A DNA stretch of 64,000 bases, taken from the NCBI RefSeq assembly GCF_007115105.1, contig NZ_SULJ01000002.1:182190-246189 (forward strand), given 5' to 3'. The notes beneath the pieces were generated by a model. The model did not search any database, was not told the origin of the DNA, and saw nothing but the letters and a program-made list of their open reading frames with translations. Of this stretch, positions 1-7,422 are shown in pieces. This DNA comes from Clostridium sp. HBUAS56010. Lineage in GTDB: Bacteria; Bacillota; Clostridia; Lachnospirales; Lachnospiraceae. The position numbers and the translations under genes are program-made. Numbering within the stretch: position 1 is the first letter of the stretch; each line of letters begins with the position of its first letter.

Positions 1-370
<370 letters not shown>

Positions 371-588
371 CAAACTTCCTCCTTTAATTTGGGGGCATAT
401 TTTAAGCCCTAATTCATTATATTCAGGAGGAGTCAAACTGGAATGTATGGTAATATAGATACCTACCTTTTCTATGCAAGTCATGAGAGGAACGCTTTGG
501 ACATGTAGCAGTTAAGTCCAAAACAGGGCGCATCTATTTTGACCTAATGGCACATGTCGAATGTTCATAAGGACAGTGAACATTCTGT

Positions 589-620
589 AAGTAGGAGTAA
601 CCGAAAGGTTGCTCCTACTT
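589..620 (+). terminator. Long hairpin with GAAA loop and T-rich tail
   Basis: A 14-bp stem (AAGTAGGAGTAACC pairing with GGTTGCTCCTACTT, one G-U pair) closes a GAAA tetraloop and is followed by TTATTTAT on the plus strand. The shape is that of a rho-independent terminator, but no intact plus-strand gene precedes it. Confidence 0.55.
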
Positions 621-717
621 TTATTTATCTGGCTTTATGGGTTATGTACTTCACCAGTAAGAGAGCGGCGATCTTACCCGGGACTATGGGACGTTAATCC
701 GAAGTGGATTATATAAA

Positions 718-750
718 AGACGCGACAGCCTGTTAGAGGCTATCGCGTCT
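718..750 (-). terminator. Terminator downstream of the MazG-like pseudogene
   Basis: A 14-bp stem (AGACGCGACAGCCT with AGGCTATCGCGTCT, one wobble pair) has a five-base loop. Read on the minus strand it is followed by TTTATATAAT. It lies 60 bp past the pseudogene stop, so it probably ended that transcription unit. Confidence 0.6.
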
Positions 751-811
751 GCGTTCTTTTACTCTATTTTTTGTTATCCGGCAGCTCATTGAAAACAAAC
801 ATCTTTTAGCT

Positions 812-1131
812 TTACAGCTGTTTCTCGAGTTTGGACAAAAAGCCGTCTAATGCCTCTCCAAGATTAATATCCATACGTTCTGCCAGAACAATCAACCACC
901 AGATACATTCACTAAGCTTATGCTCCAATTCCGCATCTGTAGTGTCTGCATTGGGTCAGCGCCCTTGTTGGGACATCGTCAAACGGCCGACCAGACCGGC
1001 ATCTGTTAAAAAAGCAAGAGCATCTTCCTCCACTACCATTTTTCACCATGATACTGCTCTTCCAATTTATGATAGCTTTCTCTTATGGCAATAGAACGAT
1101 CCATTATCCTATCAAAATTCATATTCTTCAT
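812..1131 (-). pseudogene. Decayed MazG-like nucleotide pyrophosphohydrolase
   Basis: The minus strand reads MKNMNFDRIMDRSIAIRESY onward to GEKW, then meets TAG. A one-base loss near 1033-1038 explains the break, since the next frame continues with VEEDALAFLTDAGLVGRLTM, a characteristic MazG-like stretch. That frame is then cut by TGA at 956-958 where family members have the W of a GRWP motif (a single TGG-to-TGA change), and resumes with DAELEHKLSECIWWLIVLAE to a TAA at 812-814. MazG-like all-alpha enzymes hydrolyse non-canonical nucleoside triphosphates. One frameshift plus one nonsense codon make a functional product unlikely. Identity of the family is from memory. Confidence 0.75.
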
Positions 1132-1179
1132 ATTTTTCCAATCTCCTGTAAATTTTTTGCTTTACAAAACTGAAACTTG

Positions 1180-1560
1180 TCATAGCATTTGCTCAGCCGA
1201 TGTTACTGTAATCTCCAATACTCGGGTCAAAAATTCAAATCTATTTTTCATGCTATCAAATTCTGCACCAGAACTAAAAAATCTTGCCACACCCTCCACT
1301 ACAAAGGCAGTTCCCTGATAATTATTACGCCCTTTCACATTTTTACTGCCTAAAGCCATTTTTATCTTATTGTTTTCATGTATATTTTTCTCCGTTGTGT
1401 GCATGATTCCGGCAGGTATTAATATTCTTTCATCTCCTGTTACCACTAAATAGGAATTCCACTCATTCACAATATGAGGTTCTCCTTCCCCCCATGTTAC
1501 AATCGTTACAATACCCTCGTTTTTTAATACTTCATAAAATTTAGCTGAAAGCATTTTCAT
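1180..1560 (-). CDS. Pyridoxamine 5'-phosphate oxidase-like FMN-binding protein
   Basis: This 126-residue protein has the split-barrel pattern of the PPOX class: an N-terminal helix, then VTIVTWGEGEPHIVNEWNSY and a central ILIPAGIMHTTEKNI segment where FMN phosphate contacts usually lie. Members are small cytosolic flavoproteins that reduce or oxidise diverse substrates, and some bind F420 or haem. The gene lies between a MazG-like pseudogene downstream and a flavin reductase upstream, all on the minus strand. A perfect palindrome overlaps its probable promoter at 1634-1649. The substrate cannot be inferred. The start is the only ATG consistent with the fold. Confidence 0.8.
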   Translation of the reverse strand: MKMLSAKFYEVLKNEGIVTIVTWGEGEPHIVNEWNSYLVVTGDERILIPAGIMHTTEKNIHENNKIKMALGSKNVKGRNNYQGTAFVVEGVARFFSSGAEFDSMKNRFEFLTRVLEITVTSAEQML

Positions 1561-1863
1561 TTCCTCAATTTTAAATCAAATAAGTCTGTGTGAATTACGT
1601 AAGTTACTTTCAATAATAATAGCATATATAATATGACAACATCTTGTCATGTTACTGTTTTAATTTTTTCATGTTTGTTGCTAAATCCTATAGTGTTTAC
1701 AATCATCACAAATTTAACAAAGAAGTGTAGATTTCAAAAGAAAGCGGAAGGATATTATGATATTGAAAAAGCAGCACCTACATTTATCTTTTAAAGTGAA
1801 ATTAGCCGATAGAGGGAAGAGTTAAAAAACAAACTGACTATAAAGTAGGCACAATCTCCTTAT
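1561..1863. other. AT-rich intergenic region between two flavoprotein genes
   Basis: The region carries the probable promoter and operator of the downstream PPOX-like gene (palindrome 1634-1649). Its other half (about 1690-1860) shows no intact reading frame, hairpin or repeat that I can support. Confidence 0.5.
1634..1649. promoter_or_regulatory. Perfect palindrome upstream of the PPOX-like gene
   Basis: TGACAA-CATC-TTGTCA has two perfect 6-bp arms about 75 bp upstream of the minus-strand start at 1560. On that strand TTGTCA could be the -35 hexamer, followed by an AT-rich -10 region. The layout suits a dimeric repressor such as MarR or HxlR; the regulator is not visible here. Confidence 0.4.
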
Positions 1864-2415
1864 TTATGACGTATATATAGTCTTCCCAAGCATATAGGCT
1901 TCCTGCAATCCAGAATTTCCTTCAATATCACCGGGTTGCTCCACGCCATCAATTAAAACCTGCCCCAAGTCTCTCCACTCAATTTCTTTTACCATCCGTT
2001 CATACCACGCTGATACTGGTTCGTATTGATTTACAATAGAGGCCATTAACAAAACAGAATCTTTTTTGGGGTTTGCACCACCATCAATCTCTGCAACTGC
2101 CCACAAACGGTCAAATGCGTTTTTTAGTTGACCGCTAATATTCCAGTAATAAAGTGGTGAAGCAAGAACTACAAGGTTTGCTTCCTTGTAGTAAGGATAG
2201 ATTTTATCCATATCATCTTTAATAGTGCAAGGGCTGTTAGGGTTTTTGCCACCTTTCCAGCAACCAATACACCCTTTGATATTCATATTTCCCACCGGAA
2301 ATGTCGTTACTATGTGGCCAGATTCTTCTGCACCCTTTGTAAACTCGCGTATAATAGCTGATGTGTTTCCATTTTTTCGAGGACTACCATTCAAGATTAA
2401 AATTTTCTTTACCAT
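1864..2415 (-). CDS. NADPH-dependent FMN reductase / flavodoxin-family oxidoreductase
   Basis: The 183-residue protein begins MVKKILILNGSPRKNGNTSA, the phosphate-binding loop of the flavodoxin-like fold that grips FMN, and continues with GCIGCWKG, typical of iron-sulfur-flavoprotein-like NADPH:FMN reductases. ASPLYYWNISGQLKNAFDRL matches the second flavin loop. Such enzymes reduce quinones, azo compounds or nitroaromatics and are often controlled by HxlR or MarR repressors. A GGGAGGA site precedes ATG at 2415 by six bases. The 5' leader contains a doubled TTATAGTA motif that might be regulatory. Length is normal for the family. Confidence 0.88.
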   Translation of the reverse strand: MVKKILILNGSPRKNGNTSAIIREFTKGAEESGHIVTTFPVGNMNIKGCIGCWKGGKNPNSPCTIKDDMDKIYPYYKEANLVVLASPLYYWNISGQLKNAFDRLWAVAEIDGGANPKKDSVLLMASIVNQYEPVSAWYERMVKEIEWRDLGQVLIDGVEQPGDIEGNSGLQEAYMLGKTIYTS

Positions 2416-2629
2416 ATTTCATTCCTCCCAATATTTTTTTGTCATGCCATGTTGTATCTACTATAAGTTTACTATAAATATCAGCATTCACAAATACGCA
2501 CTGTTTTGTTATATATTGACAAAAGGAGAGTTATAGAGATGGTTTTTGAGGATCTTTCAGATTTGAATATTTAACAAACTGGTTTCGGACATACACTTGC
2601 TTTGATAAACATAAAATATAAGCATCGAA

Positions 2630-2674
2630 AGAACCCTGGCAAATACAAGAATTCCTTTTATTTACCAGGGTTCT
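2630..2674. terminator. Bidirectional terminator
   Basis: Arms AGAACCCTGGCAAATA (2630-2645) and TATTTACCAGGGTTCT (2659-2674) pair over 16 bp with a 13-base loop. T-rich tracts flank both sides; on the minus strand it ends the efflux-protein remnant. Confidence 0.8.
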
Positions 2675-2676
2675 TT

Positions 2677-2964
2677 TTATTTTGTATTCATTTTTTTAAT
2701 CCTACTGTTTCTATACCATAAAAGGCTTGTTAAACAGCCTGAAACTCCTGTACAGAGGAACATAATTGCCATTCCACTACCAGCTCCTGTACCAACAGCC
2801 TTTTGCATAAGCAAGGCAAGAGGTTTACCAGACTGCATAAAAGGCTCAAACACAAAGTCCGCAAGAAATCCTCCCAGCAGTATGCCAATCGGAATTGTTA
2901 CATATTGTGCTGCATTGCGTACCGCAAATACCCTCCCCTGCATTCCGCTTGAAATTTGACGATA
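2677..2964 (-). pseudogene. C-terminal remnant of an MFS efflux transporter
   Basis: About 95 residues remain, beginning within QISSGMQGRVFAVRNA and continuing QYVTIPIGILLGGFLAD, two hydrophobic helices and a basic tail. QGRVF followed by a helix with a GGFLAD end is typical of the last third of Mef/MdrA-like macrolide or drug efflux proteins of about 400 residues. An in-frame TGA at 2965-2967 closes the frame upstream, and no transporter-like sequence precedes it. The first eight or nine helices are therefore missing, and the sequence further upstream encodes an unrelated short peptide. The fragment cannot work as a transporter. Confidence 0.7.
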
Positions 2965-3053
2965 TCAATAATAAGTTCTCAGTATCCTGTTCCTTTTCCA
3001 AACAATATGCCCTTCTATCAGAAAGAAACTTGATACCTTCTGCGTTTATAAAA

Positions 3054-3076
3054 AGAAACGAGAATTCCCCGTCTCT
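3054..3076 (-). terminator. Terminator at the end of the 28-residue peptide gene
   Basis: AGAGACGGG and CTCGTTTCT pair over nine positions (two wobble) around GAATT and are followed on the minus strand by TTTTTAT. The stem starts inside the TAA of the small gene, a common layout for very short genes. Confidence 0.6.
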
Positions 3077-3162
3077 TATTTTCGTCTGTTATTCATAATC
3101 ACCAAAGCCATTACTACTATGATCACTATAATGGCAAATAAAATAATACTGGAAAATGCCAA
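3076..3162 (-). CDS. Small membrane peptide (28 residues, TTG start)
   Basis: The reading frame starts at TTG (3162-3160), preceded by a strong AAGGAGGGA site about six bases upstream. It encodes MAFSSIILFAIIVIIVVMAL followed by VIMNNRRK: one hydrophobic helix of about 20 residues and a short positively charged tail, a single-pass peptide with its C-terminus expected inside. Ribosome site, helix and an immediately following terminator together make a real gene likely. The build recalls type I toxin peptides and small regulatory membrane proteins. No antisense RNA is obvious, so a toxin role is only a possibility. Confidence 0.6.
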   Translation of the reverse strand: MAFSSIILFAIIVIIVVMALVIMNNRRK

Positions 3163-3235
3163 TCTTTCTCCCTCCTTACACTTTTCTTAATGCAGCATTA
3201 AAAAATAAAATAATTCAGGTCCGTTCCCTTTATGC

Positions 3236-3727
3236 TTATAACCTCCACCAGATGGTTTCTTCTCTCTTTACTTCCGTGAAGCCACACCTCTGCAGGACTC
3301 TCTGGGATGCATGTCCATCTTTATAGGTTTCCGCAATTACATGGCTTACTCCGTTTTGTCTCAATGCCCAGTCACACATGGCTTTTACCGCCTCTGTCAT
3401 ATAACCGTTATGCTCATATTCATGACTAAGCCCATATCCAATCTCCACCTGCCTGTCCCTGTCTGGAACATCTTTAAAATCAGCAGATCCTACAACAACT
3501 CTGTCGTTTTTTCGAATTAGCCACCAAAAACTATGCCATACATAATGCTGTGGCTCCTCTTCCAGTATCGGAAGCTGTCCTCTCACTATTTCACCAAAAA
3601 AACCTTCCAGCGGCTCTCCTCTGTAAGAACAATGAAACTCCCGTTCCAACATGGTAACATCTCTCACCCATAGCTCCAACTGGCTTTTGGTTAATGGAAT
3701 AATCTCTAACCGTTGGGTTTCTATCAT
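3236..3727 (-). CDS. GNAT N-acetyltransferase, RimJ/RimL type
   Basis: The protein opens IETQRLEIIPLTKSQLELW, the usual first strand of RimJ/RimL-like acetyltransferases. It has the acetyl-CoA site region VEIGYGLSHEYEHNGYMTEA near residue 95-115 and the C-terminal ASQRVLQRCGF motif. Such enzymes move acetyl from acetyl-CoA to a protein N-terminus, an antibiotic or a small amine; the acceptor cannot be told. Two ATG codons stand in tandem (3730 and 3727). I chose the second because it lies five bases from AAAGGA, while the first is too close. Size is normal (about 160 residues). Confidence 0.85.
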   Translation of the reverse strand: MIETQRLEIIPLTKSQLELWVRDVTMLEREFHCSYRGEPLEGFFGEIVRGQLPILEEEPQHYVWHSFWWLIRKNDRVVVGSADFKDVPDRDRQVEIGYGLSHEYEHNGYMTEAVKAMCDWALRQNGVSHVIAETYKDGHASQRVLQRCGFTEVKREETIWWRL

Positions 3728-3839
3728 CATTGTCCTTTCCCGATATCAATCTATTGTGTTCCAGCTCTTACTCAGAAATCTTTTTAGCGGCAAAGAACAC
3801 CAGCCGCCAGCAGATACTTGCCGGTCAATTCCAGCTCCA

Positions 3840-4199
3840 TCAATGAAGAGGCTTATATGCGATTCCATCCATCTGGCATAAGCAGCTCTTCCCAACAAAT
3901 TCTGTGGTAGTTGTCATTCTCACCGGCGCTCCATTCTTAAAATATTCGGAAAAAACATCAGCAGCTGTTCGAAAATCTTTTATATTCCTAAGATAAAGAT
4001 TAACCTGTACCATATCATCAAATCCTGCTCCAACAGAAGCCAGCGTCTTCTCCATACTTTCAAATGTTTTTCTCATCTGATGGACAATATCTTCCTTTTC
4101 CTGTCCCCCGCCGTGATGTGCCAGAAATATATAGTCTCCGGCAATCACACAAGAGGAACAGGTCTCGTCTCCGCAATTAGTTGGCATTCGCTTGATCAT
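3840..4199 (-). CDS. RidA (YjgF/YER057c/UK114) family protein
   Basis: The 119-residue protein begins at ATG 4199, seven bases after GGGAGG; an upstream in-frame ATG at 4298 lacks a ribosome site. The family hydrolyses reactive enamine/imine intermediates such as 2-aminoacrylate, protecting PLP enzymes. The C-terminal GAPVRMTTTTEFVG holds the arginine that binds the substrate carboxylate in RidA. VQVNLYLRNIKDF matches the conserved trimer-interface region. The N-terminus, with TNCGDETCSSCVIAGDYIFL, carries three cysteines that are unusual for RidA itself, so this may be another Rid subgroup. It probably forms its own unit. Confidence 0.85.
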   Translation of the reverse strand: MIKRMPTNCGDETCSSCVIAGDYIFLAHHGGGQEKEDIVHQMRKTFESMEKTLASVGAGFDDMVQVNLYLRNIKDFRTAADVFSEYFKNGAPVRMTTTTEFVGKSCLCQMDGIAYKPLH

Positions 4200-4399
4200 A
4201 TAAAATCCTCCCTTTTCATCGAACTTATGTTCTACTATCATAACATAGCTCTTTCTGATATGCAAGAGCATATTGTTGGGAGATTTAAAATTTTCCATAA
4301 ATTTACCTGTAATATGGTAACTTTATGGAAAATTTTTCAAGTATTATATTTGATAGAATCCCTTTACAATCGTTATATAATTTTCTGGGAGGTGATAAT

Positions 4400-4582
4400 T
4401 TGAAACGGAAAAACAAACGCTACGAAAAACAGTGGGCTGACGAATTTGATCATCTGCAGGCTGCCAGCAGTGAAGTCCAGGTCCCATCTGCTCCCCCCGG
4501 AGAATTTGAAACAATTCTGGCTGAAATGGACCGCAGAGGCATTGAACCCAGAATCCGGAAGGAGATGAAGCGCAGTAAATAA
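4400..4582 (+). CDS. Small charged hypothetical protein (60 residues)
   Basis: A GGGAGGTGATAA site precedes the TTG start at 4400; the longer upstream frame lacks a site. The product begins MKRKNKRYEKQWADEFDHLQ and ends in RGIEPRIRKEMKRSK: basic ends, an acidic centre, no membrane segment and no cysteine. I do not recognise the family. It is the only plus-strand gene in the first 8 kb. It ends five bases from the stop of the convergent subtilase gene without an evident terminator between them. Confidence 0.6.
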   Translation: MKRKNKRYEKQWADEFDHLQAASSEVQVPSAPPGEFETILAEMDRRGIEPRIRKEMKRSK

Positions 4583-4587
4583 GTACC

Positions 4588-6258
4588 TCACAGTTCTATC
4601 AGCCGCTGAAAGATCTCTTCTGGAGCAACGGTCCCATACCCCCACACTTGGTTGGGATAAGAAAGACCTGGTTCACGGACTGCTTCTCTTATAATAAGGC
4701 GGTTAATCTGATTGCCTGTGACAGAAGTATAATTTCCTTTGCTGTATGCCCATTCCATAATCATGGCTGCAATTCCTGTAGTATGGGCAGCCGCCGCACC
4801 TGTTCCGGTAATTGTTCCATATTGATTCTGGGGAATCGCGCAGGAGACAAAATAACCAGGTGCAGTGACATCAGGTTTCACCTGTCCAAGCCTTGTATAA
4901 CCTCTGCCGGATTCCCGCAGAACACCTCCATCTTGCTGGTTATATGCAGTAATGGCAAGGGAGTGCAGCGCATCTGCCGGAGCAGTAATGGTGGTATTGG
5001 GATCGGAGTCTGGAAAATATGTTTCGTTTGAAATCAAATCGCCTGACGGCAGCCAGCAATGGAAAGAAAACGGCTCTTCCAGACTATTTCCGATCCGAAT
5101 TCGCCAGGTTCCCGGATCCGCGTTCACAAAACGCACCAGAATCAACTGTTCCCCTGACTCTTCTTCAAACATGATATTATTAACCCATACCTCTGCACGA
5201 TTAGACTGAAAAGTGAATTTCTGACAGCCGCTTGTTGATGGATAGACCGCCTGTGAAATCTCAAAAGCCGGCGTAATGATTTCAATGAAAAGCCTTGCTG
5301 GAATATAAGGCCAGATCTCCAGAAAAAATTTCTTGTCATTTCTTCCAACTATAAGCTGAAATTCATGTATGTATGGGGAACTCTCCCCCCGGTGGGAATA
5401 ATGCCGCCTGTTGTCCCCCTCATTGCCGCCGGATACAACTACAGCAATTCTGGGTGACTGGACCAGATAGTCCACATAAGCGCTAAAAGGTCCACGTCCG
5501 TCATGTCCCCCCTGGCTGCTTCCAATTGCCAGGCAGATAACCAGCGGCCGGTTCATACGGCGGGCAACTTCTACAATATACCGGATTCCCAGCATAATAT
5601 CGGATTCCTGATAGCATATAGATCTGTCTGAAACAGATAAAAGCGTCTTTAAATTCTGCTTTGCTTCTTTTAATTTAACCACAACAAGTTCTGCTTCCGG
5701 AACAACACCTGAGAAATTATGTTCTATACTGGCACGCCCTGCAATAACACTGGCGACAGCCGTCCCATGATAAATTCGATCCACAGTCGGCACAATGGCA
5801 AAAGGATCATCAGACAGGAGGGCAAAATTAATTAATTCCTTGGTATATTCTGCACCAAAATTAAAACCTCTCGGCGGGATACTATCCTCCTGTGTCTGGT
5901 CCCAGATCGAAAGAATCCTGGTTGTTTTATCATTGTGCATAAAAGCCGGATGCGTATAATCAATTCCCGTATCCACAATTCCTACAATTACCCCTCTCCC
6001 CTGCAGACCAAGTTCGGGGCTTTCCTGGCTTACACCTGGCACCTGGTTCATACTGACTGCAGATTCCAGCGTGTACAATGCAGGGAACATATAGTAGGGA
6101 GTCTGCCCCAGATCACACAGATCCATAGGCTCTTTCATGACATGTAGCAAAGAACTGATCTCATTGATGGGAGTAATATTGTCACCGGTGTTATAAAGAG
6201 GTGCGGAAACATTGCTGATGATGAGGTCATAGTAGCGATTATCCAGTATCTTCTCCAT
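4588..6258 (-). CDS. Subtilase (S8) of the CspA/B/C germination type, catalytic Ser replaced by Gly
   Basis: The 556-residue protein is a subtilisin-fold member close to the Csp proteins that clostridial spores use in germination (CspB cleaves pro-SleC; CspA and CspC of C. difficile are pseudoproteases). The aspartate is D96 in GIVDTGIDYTHPAF, the histidine H164 in RIYHGTAVASVIAG, and the oxyanion asparagine N279 in VSGGNEGD. At the serine position the motif reads TGTGAAAAHTTG, so residue 487 is Gly (codon GGT at 4798-4800). An inserted jellyroll-like stretch (about 290-420) is typical of Csp. No secretion signal is present, as expected for a forespore protein. A GCAGGAGG site fixes the start. 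With Asp and His kept but no nucleophile it is probably inactive, and may sense or scaffold. Confidence 0.82.
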   Translation of the reverse strand: MEKILDNRYYDLIISNVSAPLYNTGDNITPINEISSLLHVMKEPMDLCDLGQTPYYMFPALYTLESAVSMNQVPGVSQESPELGLQGRGVIVGIVDTGIDYTHPAFMHNDKTTRILSIWDQTQEDSIPPRGFNFGAEYTKELINFALLSDDPFAIVPTVDRIYHGTAVASVIAGRASIEHNFSGVVPEAELVVVKLKEAKQNLKTLLSVSDRSICYQESDIMLGIRYIVEVARRMNRPLVICLAIGSSQGGHDGRGPFSAYVDYLVQSPRIAVVVSGGNEGDNRRHYSHRGESSPYIHEFQLIVGRNDKKFFLEIWPYIPARLFIEIITPAFEISQAVYPSTSGCQKFTFQSNRAEVWVNNIMFEEESGEQLILVRFVNADPGTWRIRIGNSLEEPFSFHCWLPSGDLISNETYFPDSDPNTTITAPADALHSLAITAYNQQDGGVLRESGRGYTRLGQVKPDVTAPGYFVSCAIPQNQYGTITGTGAAAAHTTGIAAMIMEWAYSKGNYTSVTGNQINRLIIREAVREPGLSYPNQVWGYGTVAPEEIFQRLIEL

Positions 6259-6459
6259 GTATCAGCCTCCTGCTGGTTTTAAATAGAACATATGGTATAG
6301 TTTATGCGTCTATTTTAAGCTTATGAACAGAAGAATGCTTTAATATTCGTACAATATAACAGCAATATGGAATAAACGATCTAATTCATGTTATATATCA
6401 ATAAATATAGTATATTTACAAATATTAGTACTAAAAAGGTAAAAATTTACTTATTTTAC

Positions 6460-6488
6460 TTTACTTAAACGATTTCTTGCGTTATAAT
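6460..6488 (+). promoter_or_regulatory. Sigma-A-type promoter of short RNA candidate 1
   Basis: TTTACT (6460-6465) and a perfect TATAAT (6483-6488) are separated by 17 bp. No protein gene follows; a terminator comes within 55 bp. Confidence 0.6.
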
Positions 6489-6494
6489 TTATCT

Positions 6495-6547
6495 AACTCT
6501 TCTTAGGAGTACCGTATTTCCCCAAATCTGCGGTGCTCCTTTTTTTA
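6495..6547 (+). ncRNA. Short RNA candidate 1 with C-rich loop
   Basis: Predicted RNA of about 53 nt from the promoter at 6460-6488 to the T7 tract at 6541-6547. Its single hairpin pairs AGGAGTACCG (6505-6514) with CGGTGCTCCT (6531-6540) and exposes a 16-base loop with UUUCCCCAAA. In Gram-positive bacteria, unpaired UCCC motifs of sRNAs such as RsaE pair with Shine-Dalgarno sequences. The element could instead be an abortive leader. Confidence 0.45.
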
Positions 6548-6680
6548 TTTCAAAAAGTTCTGCTGGACATTTTCACAAACTCTTCACATTTTCATCAAAA
6601 TAAAAACACATTTAAAACGTATATTAAGCAATGTAAACAGGCCTGCAAGACCTTTTATATAAATTTTTTTCATACTTAAA

Positions 6681-6702
6681 CCGGCAGGATCACTCCTGCC
6701 GG
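6681..6702 (-). terminator. Hairpin downstream of the GH105 operon
   Basis: CCGGCAGGA and TCCTGCCGG pair perfectly around TCAC, 26 bp past the stop of the 6728-7420 gene. On the minus strand TTTAAG follows, so the U-tract is weak. It most likely ends the GH105 transcription unit. Confidence 0.55.
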
Positions 6703-6727
6703 CTTCCTCTTTCCTGGTTTAAATATT

Positions 6728-7420
6728 TCATGACCCGGTCTTAAAATATTTTCTGATTTGTTCCATCTGCCGGTTTACTCTCCCTGGAATTGACTTTTTT
6801 AACGTATTCCAATCCATTAACTGATCATCATCCAAAAGAAAGGGGCGGAATGTCATAGATGGCTGAAAGCCAAACCGTTCCTTTATATATCGTTCTGTCA
6901 TTTTTTGAAGTTCTTCATCCGTATGAATGTCCCCGGCAAACATTTCGGGAATCAGGACTCCAGCCGCACCAGCCGTTTCCATACAACTTTCTTTCCAGTC
7001 CGGAATCAGCCGGATAAGACGCCAGTCCGGAACCAGTGCATGCTTTCCAGGCTGTGCATAAACCACCGGATGACTCTGTTCCCATAAAACTGGCTTCCCG
7101 CTGTCTAAGTCTGCCATGGTTAAATATGTTCCATGAAAGCTGCCTTCCACCTTCCATATCTTTTCCTGCCAGTCAACGTACACCCACACATGTTCCAGTT
7201 CATACAAATGCTGAATATCATAGTCATACCAGATTGCATACTCGATTACAAACGCAGATTGTGCCACATCGACCGCTACTACTCTTTTGGGAAAGGAACT
7301 GCTCCTGGCAGTTTCCCGAAATAATGTACATGCCATAGCGGTAATCTCAAAAGGTTCTCTTTTATCCATCATGATAAGAGGTTTATATTTTATAAACGTT
7401 TTTCTAAATTTATTCATCAT
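6728..7420 (-). CDS. Unrecognised 230-residue protein coupled to GH105
   Basis: The start ATG at 7420 follows AGGAAAG by seven bases and lies two bases after the TAA of the GH105 gene, so the two are translationally coupled. The product has no signal peptide or membrane helix. It is rich in aromatic residues (VIEYAIWYDYDIQHLYELEH, VWVYVDWQEK, EGSFHGTYL, VVYAQPGKHALVPDW). The pattern of an aromatic beta core with H-x-W, S-F-H-G and G-K-H-A suggests a small beta-sandwich or jellyroll, perhaps binding a sugar or metal through the histidines; that is a guess. Coupling points to a role in intracellular handling of the same unsaturated uronide oligosaccharide. I do not recognise the family. Confidence 0.7.
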   Translation of the reverse strand: MMNKFRKTFIKYKPLIMMDKREPFEITAMACTLFRETARSSSFPKRVVAVDVAQSAFVIEYAIWYDYDIQHLYELEHVWVYVDWQEKIWKVEGSFHGTYLTMADLDSGKPVLWEQSHPVVYAQPGKHALVPDWRLIRLIPDWKESCMETAGAAGVLIPEMFAGDIHTDEELQKMTERYIKERFGFQPSMTFRPFLLDDDQLMDWNTLKKSIPGRVNRQMEQIRKYFKTGS

Positions 7421-7422
7421 AC

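Larger units (their letters stand above)
371..811. other. Intergenic region with two strong hairpins and a broken coding-like frame
   Basis: No intact gene is supported. On the plus strand an AGGAGG at about 433 precedes ATG at 443, opening a frame that stays coding-like to about 700 but carries a TAG at about 506 and a TAA; it may be a decayed gene, or chance. The promoter of the collagen-like gene must lie in 371-480 on the minus strand, but I could not assign a sigma factor. Hairpins at 589-620 and 718-750 are listed separately. Confidence 0.4.
6259..6727. other. Intergenic region with a short RNA candidate and a hairpin
   Basis: Upstream of the subtilase the region is very AT-rich. It holds a plus-strand promoter and terminator pair (6460-6547, listed separately) and a perfect 9-bp hairpin at 6681-6702. 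No protein-coding frame is supported. Confidence 0.6.

Noticed and set aside
956-958. TGA in the MazG-like frame as a selenocysteine codon
   Set aside because: Family members have Trp there, no SECIS-like hairpin follows, and a frameshift also breaks the gene.
4080-4403. 107-residue plus-strand frame across the RidA gene
   Set aside because: Shadow of RidA and its upstream region; no ribosome site or family signature.
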